Shown: positions 1 through 8,190, counted from the stretch's first letter. The stretch is DNA of 23,146 nucleotides from CAG-791 sp002392385 (GCA_946616295.1 CAMOIU010000050.1:1-23146); one strand, 5' to 3'. The notes: generated from the letters alone by a model not told the origin. A program made the numbers and translations.

Positions 1-1085
1 AGGCCCCAGACGGCGATGCAGGGGTGGTTGTAGCACTGGGTGATCAGCTCCCGCATCTGGTCCAGCGTGTTCTGCCGGCCATTCGTCATGTGCATGGTGA
101 TGTAGGGGATCTCCGCCCAGACCACGATGCCGTTCTCGTCGCACAGGTCATAGAATTCCTGCGCGTGCTGGTAGTGGGCCAGCCGCAGCGTGTTGGCACC
201 GAGCTCCCGGATGATCTCCATGTCGCGCTTGTGGTCCTCGAGGGTCAGCGCATTGCCCCGGCCCTTCAGGTCCTGGTGGCGGCTCACGCCGCGCAGCGGA
301 TAGCTCCGGCCGTTGAGAAAGAACCCCTTCTCCGGGTCGCAGGCGAAGGTGCGGCAGCCGAAACGGGCATACACCGCGTCGCCGCTGTCCAGCACGGCCT
401 CTGCCGTGTAGAGGAAGGGATCGTCCACGCCGTCCCAGAGATGCACGTTTTCGATGTGGAAGACGGCTGTCCGCTCCACCGTCTGCGTCTCGCCGTTCAC
501 GGTGATGCGGACCTGCGGCGCGTTGTGCCAGGTCTCCACGGTGACGTCCGCGCATCCGTTCGCGAGGTCCACCTGCGGTGTCACCTTGATGCCCGGCGTG
601 CCGTCCTTCAGGAGCTCGAAATGCTCCGCAGGCACGGCGATCAGGTTCACGGACCGGTAGAGGCCGCCGTAGAAGGTGAAGTCGGCCTTCTGCGGATAGA
701 CTGTAGTGTTGTCTTCGTTGTTCACAGAGACGGCCAGCACGTTCTCCGCCGCCTGCAGGCGGCCGGTCAGTTCGACGCGGAAGGCGGAATAGCCACCCTC
801 GTGGCGGGCGATGCTCTCTCCGTTCAGAAAGACCTCCGCGGTCATGGCCGCGCCGTTGAATTCCAGGAACAGGCGCTCGCCGGCGCATTCCCCGGCCGTG
901 AGGGGACGGACATACCAGCAGGTCCCGCGGTGATAGTCATTGCCGCCGTCCTGGCCGTCCACGGCGTTCCAGGTGTGGGGAACCGTCACCGGTTCCCCCT
1001 GCGCTGCCAGGCGGACCGCTTCCGCGGCGCTGCCTGCTGTCTTCACAAATTTCCATCCGTCATGGAGCTGAGTGATCTTACGCAT
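1..1085 (-). CDS. Glycoside hydrolase family 2 (beta-galactosidase/beta-glucuronidase type), C-terminus beyond the window
   Basis: This is the first 361 residues of a GH2 exo-glycosidase that would cleave a beta-linked sugar or uronic acid from an imported glycoside in the cytoplasm; no signal peptide is visible. The N-terminus (MRKITQLHDGWKFVK, then VPHTWNAVDGQDGG) is the typical GH2 sugar-binding jelly roll, roughly residues 1-170. An Ig-like domain follows to about 260, then the start of the TIM barrel with GVSRHQD and LRLAHYQHAQEFYD. The window ends at NHPCIAVWG, just before the Asn-Glu pair carrying the acid/base Glu in this family, so catalytic residues cannot be checked. The ATG at 1085 has AAGGAG nine bases upstream and overlaps the symporter stop by 8 nt, indicating translational coupling. 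Substrate (galactoside or glucuronide) is not decided by the sequence. Confidence 0.9.
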   Translation of the reverse strand, partial: MRKITQLHDGWKFVKTAGSAAEAVRLAAQGEPVTVPHTWNAVDGQDGGNDYHRGTCWYVRPLTAGECAGERLFLEFNGAAMTAEVFLNGESIARHEGGYSAFRVELTGRLQAAENVLAVSVNNEDNTTVYPQKADFTFYGGLYRSVNLIAVPAEHFELLKDGTPGIKVTPQVDLANGCADVTVETWHNAPQVRITVNGETQTVERTAVFHIENVHLWDGVDDPFLYTAEAVLDSGDAVYARFGCRTFACDPEKGFFLNGRSYPLRGVSRHQDLKGRGNALTLEDHKRDMEIIRELGANTLRLAHYQHAQEFYDLCDENGIVVWAEIPYITMHMTNGRQNTLDQMRELITQCYNHPCIAVWG

Positions 1086-2592
1086 TCTGGCTGTCTCCTT
1101 TGTGCAGTTCTTCTTCGAACAGTTCCTTCTGTGCGGCTTCCTTGCGGTCCGCGATGCGCTTCTGGGTCTCGGCCATGGCCTCTTTGTCCAGTTTGCAGCT
1201 GCGCATTGCCCACAGCGTGCAGAGGAAGCCGAGGACCGCCAGGCCGTAGCGCAGGAACATGGTCATCCAGAAGACGCCGCCGGTGGCCGGATCATCGGGC
1301 TGCGGCATGGTGGAGGTGTAGCCGATCATGGCCACACAGGCCGTCGCGATGGCCGCGGAGAAGGAAGACACGATCTTGTCGATCAGGCTGTAGGTGCCGG
1401 TGATGACCGCGGGGATGTACTTGCCGCTGCGGTCCAGCTCGTAGTCGATGATGTCCGCCATGAAGCCCGTGTTGGCCGTCGTGATACACATGGAAAAGCC
1501 GTTCACCACGAAGGTCAGTACCACGAAGAGGATCATGGGCAGGCCCATGGAAGCGATGCTGTGGGTCCCGGCCGTCAGACGGATAACGATGAAGAACACG
1601 ATCATCACGACGTTGGCGATGAGGCTGTTCCGGGTCCAGGTGACGATGGATTCCTTGTTGCCGTGTCGGCCCGCATAGCGCGCGCCGAAGGCGGCGAAGA
1701 GAATGGACGGAAGCATGCCGATCATACTCAGGGTCGTGGCCAGACCCATGTTGCCGATCAGGATGCCGTTAAGCATGGTGCTGACGATGGAAGCAGAAGA
1801 GGCCTGCTGGGCGACCTTGTCGGAGGCGGCGGAAATGATGTAGCTCTGGAGAGGCTTGTTCTCTTTCAGCGCGGCGACCATATCGGAGATCTTGAGGTGC
1901 TCCTTCTTGCCGAGGCCGACGAAGTTCTCAGGCTTGTCGTATTCAGAGATCCCGATGCAGACCAGCACGACACCGACCAAGGCCAGGCCGACGCACATCC
2001 ATGTCACCACATTCAGGAATTCCTGGTTGAAGTTGCCTCCGAAGGCGGGCATCAGGCGGGTGTAGACCACGATGTTGAGCACCATGGGGGTCAGGTAATT
2101 CAGGACTGTCTGCCAGACACCGACGGTGGGACGCTGCTTCGGGTCATTGGTCATCAGGGCCGGCAGCGTCTGCGCGGTCATGTTGATGATGGTATAGCCG
2201 ATGACGTAGAGCATGTAGAAGCCCAGGAAGGTGGCGACGCCGTGCCCCTTGCTGGAGAAGAAATTGAACATGCACAGAAGACCTGCGCACTCGATCGCCC
2301 AGCCCAGGAACATCAGCGGGCGCACCTTGCCGAAAGGCGTGTTGAAGCGGTCATAGACGAAGGCGAGCAGCGGATCCGTCACCGCGTCGAAGATCCTGGT
2401 GAAGGTCAGCAGGCCGCCGACGGCCATGGTGGCGATGCCGTAGCCGATGCTGGCGCTGTAGCTGGCCAGGCCGATCAGGAAGTAGACGGCCATGCCGTTG
2501 AAGGCGTTGAAGGCCACCAGAATGATCTGCCAGAGTTTCGCGCGGCGGTACTGCACAGTGTCCGCGGTGCCGTTCAGATGATTGTCTGCCAT
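1078..2592 (-). CDS. GPH-family (MFS) glycoside:cation symporter
   Basis: This 504-residue multi-spanning membrane protein belongs to the glycoside-pentoside-hexuronide:cation symporter family (relatives of MelB, UidB and XynB-type carriers) and should import a glycoside with Na+ or H+. The family signature sits at residues 66-92: RIFDAVTDPLLAF, then YDRFNTPFGKVRP. About twelve hydrophobic segments can be picked out, with a cytoplasmic, charged C-terminal tail (KRIADRKEAAQKELFEEE). The start at 2592 is supported by AAGGGGG upstream. It is the first gene of a two-gene operon with the GH2 enzyme and is divergent from the AraC gene. This arrangement suggests import of an intact beta-glycoside followed by cytoplasmic hydrolysis. 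Length matches the family, roughly 450-500 residues. Confidence 0.9.
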   Translation of the reverse strand: MADNHLNGTADTVQYRRAKLWQIILVAFNAFNGMAVYFLIGLASYSASIGYGIATMAVGGLLTFTRIFDAVTDPLLAFVYDRFNTPFGKVRPLMFLGWAIECAGLLCMFNFFSSKGHGVATFLGFYMLYVIGYTIINMTAQTLPALMTNDPKQRPTVGVWQTVLNYLTPMVLNIVVYTRLMPAFGGNFNQEFLNVVTWMCVGLALVGVVLVCIGISEYDKPENFVGLGKKEHLKISDMVAALKENKPLQSYIISAASDKVAQQASSASIVSTMLNGILIGNMGLATTLSMIGMLPSILFAAFGARYAGRHGNKESIVTWTRNSLIANVVMIVFFIVIRLTAGTHSIASMGLPMILFVVLTFVVNGFSMCITTANTGFMADIIDYELDRSGKYIPAVITGTYSLIDKIVSSFSAAIATACVAMIGYTSTMPQPDDPATGGVFWMTMFLRYGLAVLGFLCTLWAMRSCKLDKEAMAETQKRIADRKEAAQKELFEEELHKGDSQNA

Positions 2593-2645
2593 GATGAATT
2601 GTCCCCCTTTTCAGATAATAATGAAGAGCTATCTGTTCTTTACGA

Positions 2646-2679
2646 TACAATTGTACAAAGAGGGGCATCCTGTCGTAAA
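2646..2679 (-). promoter_or_regulatory. Candidate promoter of the symporter-GH2 operon, with a 10-bp palindrome
   Basis: On the minus strand TTTACG (2679-2674) and TACAAT (2655-2650) are 18 bp apart, an acceptable housekeeping promoter. The -10 box lies inside a perfect palindrome, TACAATTGTA (2646-2655). No second copy was seen nearby, so its role as an AraC site is only a possibility. Confidence 0.4.
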
Positions 2680-2768
2680 TGTAAAAACATCCGGTGAAAT
2701 GACAAAAATTCAGGATCCTTACTTTCGCGAAGAATCGTGCTTTTCCGCATTTTCTGCGCTGTTTTCGC

Positions 2769-2796
2769 TTGTTCCGCGGGAATGACATGATAAAAT
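2769..2796 (+). promoter_or_regulatory. Candidate promoter of the AraC regulator
   Basis: TTGTTC (2769-2774) and TAAAAT (2791-2796) are 16 bp apart, and the start codon at 2834 follows 37 nt after the -10 box. The promoter is divergent from that of the symporter operon. Confidence 0.45.
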
Positions 2797-2833
2797 ATCC
2801 TTAGCACACATCCATCTGCACCAGGAGGCGGAA

Positions 2834-4138
2834 ATGGAATCTCACGACAATTCGAACAGACAGACAGGGGATATCGCCTATTCTGTACAGGACCTTTACA
2901 TGACACGGGCAGAGCAGAACCTGCTCCTCCTGCAGAACATGATCCCACGAAGCGAGAAGCTCTATGTCTGGTGCTACCAGCGGGACGGCAGCTACACCGC
3001 CGCATCCTGTCCGCCCGGGGTACGCGGCATCTTTCAGGACGCCTTCGCGGAGGTGGGCGGTCTGCAGCGTGCCCTGGATTATATCCGGAATCCCGGCAAT
3101 ACCCGTCCTGTCCTCATCGGCTCCCCCATCGGCATGCAGTGGGCCCTGACCTGTGAGACGGAGCGCAGCCGTGATCTGGTATTCGTCATAGGTCCGGTCT
3201 TCTACCAGCATCCTTCCCGGCAGCAGCTGCATGACGCGCTCCGTCCCTACCGCCGCACAGGCTGCGCGTGGGCCGCCGCATTTGAGGAGATGCTGGATGA
3301 CCTGCCGGTGATCGCCTACGCGGTCTTCACCCGTTACGTCATGATGATCCACAACACCCTTACCGGGCAGCAGCTGGATCTGGACGCCCTGTACATGCCG
3401 CGGGAATCAGCGGTGAAGGTCGACTACGATCCGGCCGGCTCCCGCGACCGGACCCGGGTCTACAAGGCGGAGCAGGCCCTGCTCCGGATGGTCCGCACGG
3501 GCGACATCAACTATCAGAGCGCCCTGCTGCATTCCGCCAATATCAGCCCCGGTGTCCCCGTACACGGCCGGGATCCCCTGCGGCAGACGAAGATCAGCAT
3601 CATCGTCTTCACTACCCTGGTCTGCCGGGCTGCCATGGAGGGCGGACTGTCCCCGGAGGTCGCCTACCCGCTCGGCGATTCCTATATCCAGGCCGCGGAA
3701 GAATGCCGGGATTCCGGCAATCTCCATGCCCTGTCCTCGGCCATGTACCACGATTTCATCTATCGCGTCCACCACCTGCACATGAATCCGGACTACTCTC
3801 CCGCCGTCCAGAAGTGCTGCGACTACATCGAACTCAGCCTGGACCGCACCATCCGGGCCGCCGATCTGGCCGCCCTGGTGGGCTACTCCGAGTACTACCT
3901 CACAGAGAAATTCAAAAAAGAGACCGGTCTCTCCGTCAGCGAATACGCCCGCCGCGCCCGCATAGAGCGCGCCAAGGTACTGCTGCGTACGACCGATCTC
4001 TCCGTGACAGAGATCGCCGAGCGGCTGGCCTTCAGCACACCCGGCTATTTCATCCGCTGCTTCCGCGAGGCGGCGGGCTGCACGCCCGCCCGGTTCCGCA
4101 GGGCCGGTGACGTCCCTCAGTCTCCCATGAGCCCCTGA
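2834..4138 (+). CDS. AraC-family transcriptional regulator
   Basis: This 434-residue regulator ends in an AraC/XylS double helix-turn-helix domain of about 100 residues. Visible parts are LAALVGYSEYYLTEKFKKE (first helix-turn-helix), RIERAKVLLRTTDLSVTEI, and LAFSTPGYFIRCFREAAG (second helix-turn-helix with the usual F-R-AG-TP ending). The N-terminal 300 residues lack the cupin pattern of AraC itself. They resemble the unnamed sensor domain common in clostridial sugar-operon regulators (YVWCYQRDGSY, SCPPG, then DPLRQTKISIIVFTTLVCRAA). The ATG at 2834 has AGGAGG seven bases upstream. The divergent position makes it the probable activator of the symporter-GH2 operon in response to the glycoside. 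Its last 22 nt overlap the convergent TetR gene. Confidence 0.9.
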   Translation: MESHDNSNRQTGDIAYSVQDLYMTRAEQNLLLLQNMIPRSEKLYVWCYQRDGSYTAASCPPGVRGIFQDAFAEVGGLQRALDYIRNPGNTRPVLIGSPIGMQWALTCETERSRDLVFVIGPVFYQHPSRQQLHDALRPYRRTGCAWAAAFEEMLDDLPVIAYAVFTRYVMMIHNTLTGQQLDLDALYMPRESAVKVDYDPAGSRDRTRVYKAEQALLRMVRTGDINYQSALLHSANISPGVPVHGRDPLRQTKISIIVFTTLVCRAAMEGGLSPEVAYPLGDSYIQAAEECRDSGNLHALSSAMYHDFIYRVHHLHMNPDYSPAVQKCCDYIELSLDRTIRAADLAALVGYSEYYLTEKFKKETGLSVSEYARRARIERAKVLLRTTDLSVTEIAERLAFSTPGYFIRCFREAAGCTPARFRRAGDVPQSPMSP

Positions 4139-4686
4139 AAGCCCGTGTAGGCCAGCGCACTGACCCTGTCGCCCAGTTCCGTCGCGCTGCAGTCGATCTC
4201 GCCCCGCAGCCACCTTTTATATACGGCCGCCGCCCCCGCGACAAAAAAAGTCACCCTGATCTTCAGGTCGCTCACCGGGGAGTCCGAGTGCCGGCCGTAG
4301 ATCTCCGTCAGCCGCTCCACCGCCGTGTCCTCCAGCTGGTCCCAGAAGAACTGCATGTTGGCGTTCACAGCGATCATCCTGGCCAGGTCGATATTCTCCT
4401 CCAGCATCCGGCTGGCCTCCTCCACGAAGATCTTCCTGTCAAAACGCAGCAGGAAGAAGCTCCGCAGGGTCAGCCGCAGGAGCAGCTCCTTGGTCTTCTC
4501 CTCGGCGAATTCCCGGATGATGGCATCCGTGGAGTCATAGTGCAGGTAGAAGGTCTTGCGGTCTATGTCCGCCTCCCGGGCGATCTCCGCCACCGTCACC
4601 TTCTCGTCCCCCTTCTGCTTCAGCAGGGCAAAATACGCCCTTCTGATCGCCTCTCTGGTCCTGGCCACCCGCCGATCCCTTGCCAT
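4117..4686 (-). CDS. TetR/AcrR-family transcriptional regulator
   Basis: This 189-residue protein has an N-terminal TetR helix-turn-helix at about residues 9-55: TREAIRRAYFALLKQKG, then VTVAEIAREADIDRKTFYLH, the strongly conserved recognition-helix region. The remaining helical part is a ligand-binding/dimer domain of the short kind common in Firmicutes; the ligand cannot be inferred. The ATG at 4686 has AAAGGAG seven bases upstream. The gene is divergent from the lactate-permease-family gene and converges with the AraC gene, overlapping it by 22 nt, with no terminator between them. Location suggests it represses the permease and itself, probably through the 17-bp palindrome in the shared spacer. 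Confidence 0.9.
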   Translation of the reverse strand: MARDRRVARTREAIRRAYFALLKQKGDEKVTVAEIAREADIDRKTFYLHYDSTDAIIREFAEEKTKELLLRLTLRSFFLLRFDRKIFVEEASRMLEENIDLARMIAVNANMQFFWDQLEDTAVERLTEIYGRHSDSPVSDLKIRVTFFVAGAAAVYKRWLRGEIDCSATELGDRVSALAYTGFQGLMGD

Positions 4687-4753
4687 ATGCGGCTCCTTTC
4701 CCGTTCACGTTTCTGTCTGCGCTTTTACCTGTGTTCCCGTCTGCGTTCCTACC

Positions 4754-4770
4754 CACTTTGCCGCAAAGTG
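4754..4770. promoter_or_regulatory. 17-bp palindrome, candidate TetR operator
   Basis: CACTTTGC-C-GCAAAGTG is a perfect inverted repeat with a one-base centre in the spacer between the divergent tetR and permease genes, 34 bp upstream of the permease -35 box. Size and position fit a TetR-family dimer site; binding is inferred. Confidence 0.5.
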
Positions 4771-4803
4771 AGGAATAGTCCCCGCCTTGCGGACTTCTGA
4801 CCA

Positions 4804-4832
4804 TTGTTTATCCGCGTAAAATCCCTCATAAT
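4804..4832 (+). promoter_or_regulatory. Candidate promoter of the lactate-permease-family gene
   Basis: TTGTTT (4804-4809) and CATAAT (4827-4832) are separated by 17 bp, and the start codon follows at 4884. A second AT-rich hexamer, GATAAT, lies at 4836-4841, so the exact -10 is uncertain. Confidence 0.5.
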
Positions 4833-4883
4833 CATGATAATGCCCCATGTGTGGATTTTTCAATAGATGAGGAGGATTTAACT

Positions 4884-6512
4884 ATGTTCTACGCGCTGTT
4901 GGCTGCGATCCCTTTTGTCCTGGCCCTGGTGCTGATGGTGGGCTTCAAGTTCTCATCGGGCAAGTCCCTGATGACCTCTCTCCTGGTGACCATCGTGCTG
5001 GTCCTGGCGGTGTGGCGGATGGATGTGCCCACCGTGGCGGCCTACTCCGTCTACGGCGTCCTCAAATCCCTGGATCTGCTCCTGATCATCGGCGGTGCGA
5101 TCCTGCTCCTCAACTCCTTGAAAGCCACCGGCATCATGGAGATCATTAATGAAGGTTTCAAACGGATCTCGCCCGATCCCCGCATCCAGGCCATCATCAT
5201 CGCCTACCTCTTCGGGGCCTTCATCGAAGGCGCCGCGGGCTACGGCACCCCTGCCGCCCTGGCCGCTCCCCTGCTGGTGGGCCTGGGCTTCCCCCCGGTG
5301 GCCGCCTGCGCCGTCGCCCTGATCTCCAACAGCACGCCCGTGCCTTTTGCCGCGGTGGGCACCCCCACCCTCTCCAATATGACCAACCTGGCCAGCGCCA
5401 TCGCCGACGCCGGCATGGACAAAGACGCCTTCACGGCGGCCGTCACCCACAAGACCGTCCTCTACCTGGGCGTCGCGGGTCTCGTAGTCCCCATCCTTCT
5501 GGTCGTCGCTCTGGTCATGTTCTACTCCACAGGCCGCCGGGTCAAGAGCATCGTCGAGATGATCCCCTTCTGCCTCATGAGCGCCTGCTCCTTCGTGATC
5601 CCCTACTACCTCCTGGGAACCTTCCTGGGCCCCGAATTCGCCTCCATCATCAGCTCCTGCATCGGCATGGTCCTGGTGGTCCTGGCCGCCCGCGCCCGCT
5701 TCCTGGTCCCCAAACACGTCTGGTATTTCTACGATATTGAAAAGGACGAGGTCATCGCGCCCAAAGAGATCTTCGGCAGCATCAGCCGCCGCAAGCTCCT
5801 CCGCGCCTGGCTCCCCTACGTGATCATCGCCGCGGCCCTCCTCCTGACCCGCGTCCCGGCCTTCGGCCTCAAGGCCCTCCTCAACAGCGCCTCCATCCAC
5901 ATGACCGACATCCTGGGCGTACAGGGCCTCAACTATGACTTTGCCCTGATCTACAACCCCGGCCTCATCCCCTTCCTGATCGTGGCCGTGGCCACCCTTC
6001 TGGTCCACAGGAAAGACATGGCCCCCGGCACCATGAGCGGCGTCTTCAAGGCCACCGGCAAACAGCTCCTGGCCATCGCCCTGACCCTCATCAGCGGTAT
6101 CGCCATGGTCCAGATCATGCTGGGCTCCGGCGCCAACCACGCGGGCCTTCCGGGCATGATCGACCAGATCAGCACCACCCTGGTCTCCGCCATCGGCAAC
6201 GCCTTCCCCCTGATCGTGCCGCCCCTGGGCGTCTTCGGCGCCTTCGTCTCCGGCTCCTGCACCGTCTCGGGCATCCTCTTCGCCCCTCTCGAGTTCCGCA
6301 CCGCCCAGATCCTGGCCCTGCCGACCGCTTCCATCGTCGCCCTCCAGATGGCCGGCGGCGCCGTCGGCAACATGATCTGCATCCACAACGTCGTCGCCGT
6401 CTCCTCCACCACCGGCGCCGTCGGCAGCGAAGGCAAGATCATCTCCATGAACATCCTGCCCTGCGCCGTCTACGTCGTGCTGCTGACGCTGGTGTATCTT
6501 GTGTGCGGGTGA
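4884..6512 (+). CDS. lctP: L-lactate permease family (LctP) transporter
   Basis: This 542-residue, highly hydrophobic inner-membrane protein matches the lactate permease family (E. coli LldP is 551 residues). It would move lactate or glycolate with a proton. The family core is at residues 111-160: GAFIEGAAGYGTPAALAAPL, then ISNSTPVPFAAVGTP. A second conserved part lies near the C-terminus (PPLGVFGAFVSGSCTVSG, then GAVGNMICIHNVVAVSSTTG). An in-frame ATG at 4851 exists, but the ATG at 4884 has GAGGAGG nine bases upstream and begins the first membrane helix directly, so it is preferred. The gene stands alone behind its own promoter, divergent from the TetR gene. No lactate dehydrogenase gene is nearby, so the substrate is inferred from family only. 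Confidence 0.88.
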   Translation: MFYALLAAIPFVLALVLMVGFKFSSGKSLMTSLLVTIVLVLAVWRMDVPTVAAYSVYGVLKSLDLLLIIGGAILLLNSLKATGIMEIINEGFKRISPDPRIQAIIIAYLFGAFIEGAAGYGTPAALAAPLLVGLGFPPVAACAVALISNSTPVPFAAVGTPTLSNMTNLASAIADAGMDKDAFTAAVTHKTVLYLGVAGLVVPILLVVALVMFYSTGRRVKSIVEMIPFCLMSACSFVIPYYLLGTFLGPEFASIISSCIGMVLVVLAARARFLVPKHVWYFYDIEKDEVIAPKEIFGSISRRKLLRAWLPYVIIAAALLLTRVPAFGLKALLNSASIHMTDILGVQGLNYDFALIYNPGLIPFLIVAVATLLVHRKDMAPGTMSGVFKATGKQLLAIALTLISGIAMVQIMLGSGANHAGLPGMIDQISTTLVSAIGNAFPLIVPPLGVFGAFVSGSCTVSGILFAPLEFRTAQILALPTASIVALQMAGGAVGNMICIHNVVAVSSTTGAVGSEGKIISMNILPCAVYVVLLTLVYLVCG

Positions 6513-6575
6513 TTATGCCGGCCGCGAAGGGGTTTTGTGGCCGCGGCTGAGCGTGTTGCGTGCCGCAGATGCGCC

Positions 6576-6863
6576 TACCTGTCAAAATACCTGTGTAACG
6601 CGACTTGATTGAAAGGTAATATAAAAGTTACGGCCCGCGGCCAGGCGTACCTGTCAAATCACCTTTATGACGCGACTCGATTGACAGGTTATTTAAAGGT
6701 TACGGCCCGCGATCAGACGTACCTGTCAAATCACCTTTATGACGCGACTCGATCGACAGATAATATAAAGGTTACGGTCCGCGGCCAGGCGTACCTGTCA
6801 AATCACCTTTATGACGTGACTCGATTGACAGGTAATATAAAGGTTACGGTCCGCGGCGGTCAG
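6576..6863 (+). repeat. Array A: four tandem 72-bp repeats with interleaved inverted arms
   Basis: The phrase TACCTGTCAAA recurs at 6576, 6648, 6720 and 6792, exactly 72 bp apart each time. Units 2-4 are nearly identical across the whole period; unit 1 is more diverged. Each unit holds arm a (ACCTGTCAA), arm b (ACCTTTAT), then a' (TTGACAGGT) and b' (ATAAAGGT), so complementary arms are interleaved rather than nested. The GC-rich part (CGGCCCGCGGCCAGGCG) separates arm sets. Because 72 is a multiple of three, open reading frames pass through the array; no good ribosome site supports translation. The array shares a 20-mer with array B (about 20160-20600) in opposite orientation. Confidence 0.9.
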
Positions 6864-6887
6864 AGGCGCTCCGCGCCTTGGCCGCCT
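6855..6887. other. GC-rich hairpin at the end of array A
   Basis: Around 6862-6878 AGGCGC-TCC-GCGCCT forms a tight stem, enclosed by GGCGG (6856-6860) and CCGCC (6882-6886) with one small bulge. It abuts the last array A unit and the next long hairpin. There is no T-run on either side, so it is not a standard terminator. Confidence 0.5.
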
Positions 6888-6954
6888 CGACAACAAGAGA
6901 AGGATCTGCTCGGTAAGCCAGCTCACCAGACAGATCCTTCTCTTGTTGTCGAGG
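6885..6954. repeat. Perfect 24-bp inverted repeat with 22-nt loop
   Basis: The arm at 6885-6908 (CCTCGACAACAAGAGAAGG then ATCTG) is the exact reverse complement of 6931-6954, with loop 6909-6930. There is no T-run after either arm; on the plus strand it is followed by GCTG and eight A's, so it is not a classical intrinsic terminator. It lies between array A and the pta promoter region. It could be an RNA processing hairpin, a protein site or the remnant of a small palindromic element; nothing decides among these. Confidence 0.85.
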
Positions 6955-7008
6955 TGCTGAAAAAAAACACATTGGCCTCAATTTAATACATGAATCTCTA
7001 CCGATTCG

Positions 7009-7017
7009 TGTTATACT
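7009..7017 (+). promoter_or_regulatory. Candidate extended -10 promoter of pta
   Basis: TGTTATACT is an extended -10 element (TGn plus TATACT). No convincing -35 box lies 16-18 bp upstream. A start here would give a leader of about 115 nt before the pta start codon. Confidence 0.35.
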
Positions 7018-7140
7018 TCATTCAGACAGGCTTTTGGGGTCTGTCTCCGAAAATACAATTTTATATTCGGGTTCAATTGGTTCCGCTCAGGCGGGGCGTG
7101 CAGCAATCATTTTTCTTACATCCATACAAGGGGGTATATC

Positions 7141-8127
7141 ATGGCATACGGATTTGGCGACATGATCGCAAAGCTGAAGAAGAGTCCTAAGACCATTGTT
7201 TTCACCGAGGGCAGCGATCCTCGTATTCTTGAGGCGGCTTCCCGTCTGCTGGCCGGTAATTTCCTGAAGCCCATCCTTCTGGGCAATCCGGCGGAGATCG
7301 AGAAGGCAGCTGAGGAGTCCGGCTACAACATCCGCGGCGCGCAGATCATCGATCCCATGAATTATGAGAAAATGGACGATGTCGTGAACTGCTTCGTCGA
7401 GATGCGTAAGAACAAGGGCATGACCCCCGAGAAGGCTCTGCCTATGATGCAGCAGAGCAACTATTTCGGCACCATGCTGGTCAAGATGGGTCTGGCCGAC
7501 TGCCTGCTGGGCGGCGCCACCTATTCCACCGCCGATACGGTTCGTCCGGCTCTGCAGATCATCAAGACCAAGCCCGGCAACAGCATCGTGTCTTCCTGCT
7601 TCATCCTGGTCCGTCCTTCCGCGACCGGTGACAACGAAGTCATCGCCATGGGCGACTGCGCCATCAACATCAACCCCAATGAGGATCAGCTGGTTGAGAT
7701 CTGCGGCGAGACCGTGAACTGCGCCAAGATCTTCGGCATCGATCCCAAGGTTGCTTTCCTTTCCTTCTCCACCCACGGCTCCGCCAAGGATCCTTCCGTG
7801 GACAAGATGCACAACGCCACCGCCAAGGCGCAGGCCAAGTATCCTGATGTCCCGATCGACGGCGAGTTCCAGTTCGACGCTGCTGTTTCCCCCGCGGTCG
7901 CCAAGACCAAGGTTCCGGGATCCAAGGTTGCCGGCCACGCCAACACCTTCATCTTCCCTGACATCAACGCGGGTAACATCGGCTACAAGATCGCTCAGCG
8001 TATGGGTAACTTCGATGCCTACGGCCCCATCCTTCTGGGCCTGAACGCTCCCATCAACGATCTGTCCAGAGGCTGCAACGCCCTGGAAGTCTACTCCATG
8101 GCCATCATCACCGCTGCTCTGGCATAA
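7141..8127 (+). CDS. pta: Phosphate acetyltransferase
   Basis: The 328-residue enzyme interconverts acetyl-CoA plus phosphate with acetyl phosphate plus CoA, the first step of ATP-yielding acetate formation in the cytoplasm. It has the short, single-domain architecture (about 325-335 residues) of clostridial Pta. Family motifs are TVFTEG-like TIVFTEGSDPRILEA near the N-terminus, YSTADTVRPALQIIKT, SFSTHGSAKDP, VDGEFQFDAA-like IDGEFQFDAAVSP, and the C-terminal DINAGNIGYKIAQR with GPILLGLNAP. AAGGGGG lies seven to eight bases before the ATG. No acetate kinase gene is adjacent, unlike many pta-ackA operons; the next gene has its own promoter beyond a strong terminator, so pta appears monocistronic. 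A butyryl- or propionyl-CoA preference cannot be excluded from sequence alone. Confidence 0.93.
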   Translation: MAYGFGDMIAKLKKSPKTIVFTEGSDPRILEAASRLLAGNFLKPILLGNPAEIEKAAEESGYNIRGAQIIDPMNYEKMDDVVNCFVEMRKNKGMTPEKALPMMQQSNYFGTMLVKMGLADCLLGGATYSTADTVRPALQIIKTKPGNSIVSSCFILVRPSATGDNEVIAMGDCAININPNEDQLVEICGETVNCAKIFGIDPKVAFLSFSTHGSAKDPSVDKMHNATAKAQAKYPDVPIDGEFQFDAAVSPAVAKTKVPGSKVAGHANTFIFPDINAGNIGYKIAQRMGNFDAYGPILLGLNAPINDLSRGCNALEVYSMAIITAALA

Positions 8128-8190
8128 GTCAGGTGCAGGACGGGCGCGCTGGCATTAGCCAGCCGTCGGCCCAATAGCCTCATAACAAGT

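Noticed and set aside
1072..2697. A 541-codon plus-strand frame opposite the symporter
   Set aside because: It is an antisense shadow of a recognised GPH symporter, with charged low-complexity product.
2784..2790. ATGACAT in the araC promoter as a second half-site of the tctC operator
   Set aside because: It is only one short half-site without the symmetric partner; a chance match is likely.
4851..4883. Longer N-terminus for the lactate permease gene
   Set aside because: The extra segment is acidic and precedes the first helix; GAGGAGG is placed for the ATG at 4884.
4953..6386. A 477-codon minus-strand frame opposite the lactate permease gene
   Set aside because: It is the antisense shadow of a clear membrane protein; no domain or ribosome site supports it.
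6885..6954. Standard rho-independent terminator
   Set aside because: The stem is long and perfect but no T-run follows on either strand.
6609..6986. Open frame through array A encoding 24-residue repeats
   Set aside because: It exists because 72 is divisible by three; it has no convincing ribosome site and runs into the long hairpin.
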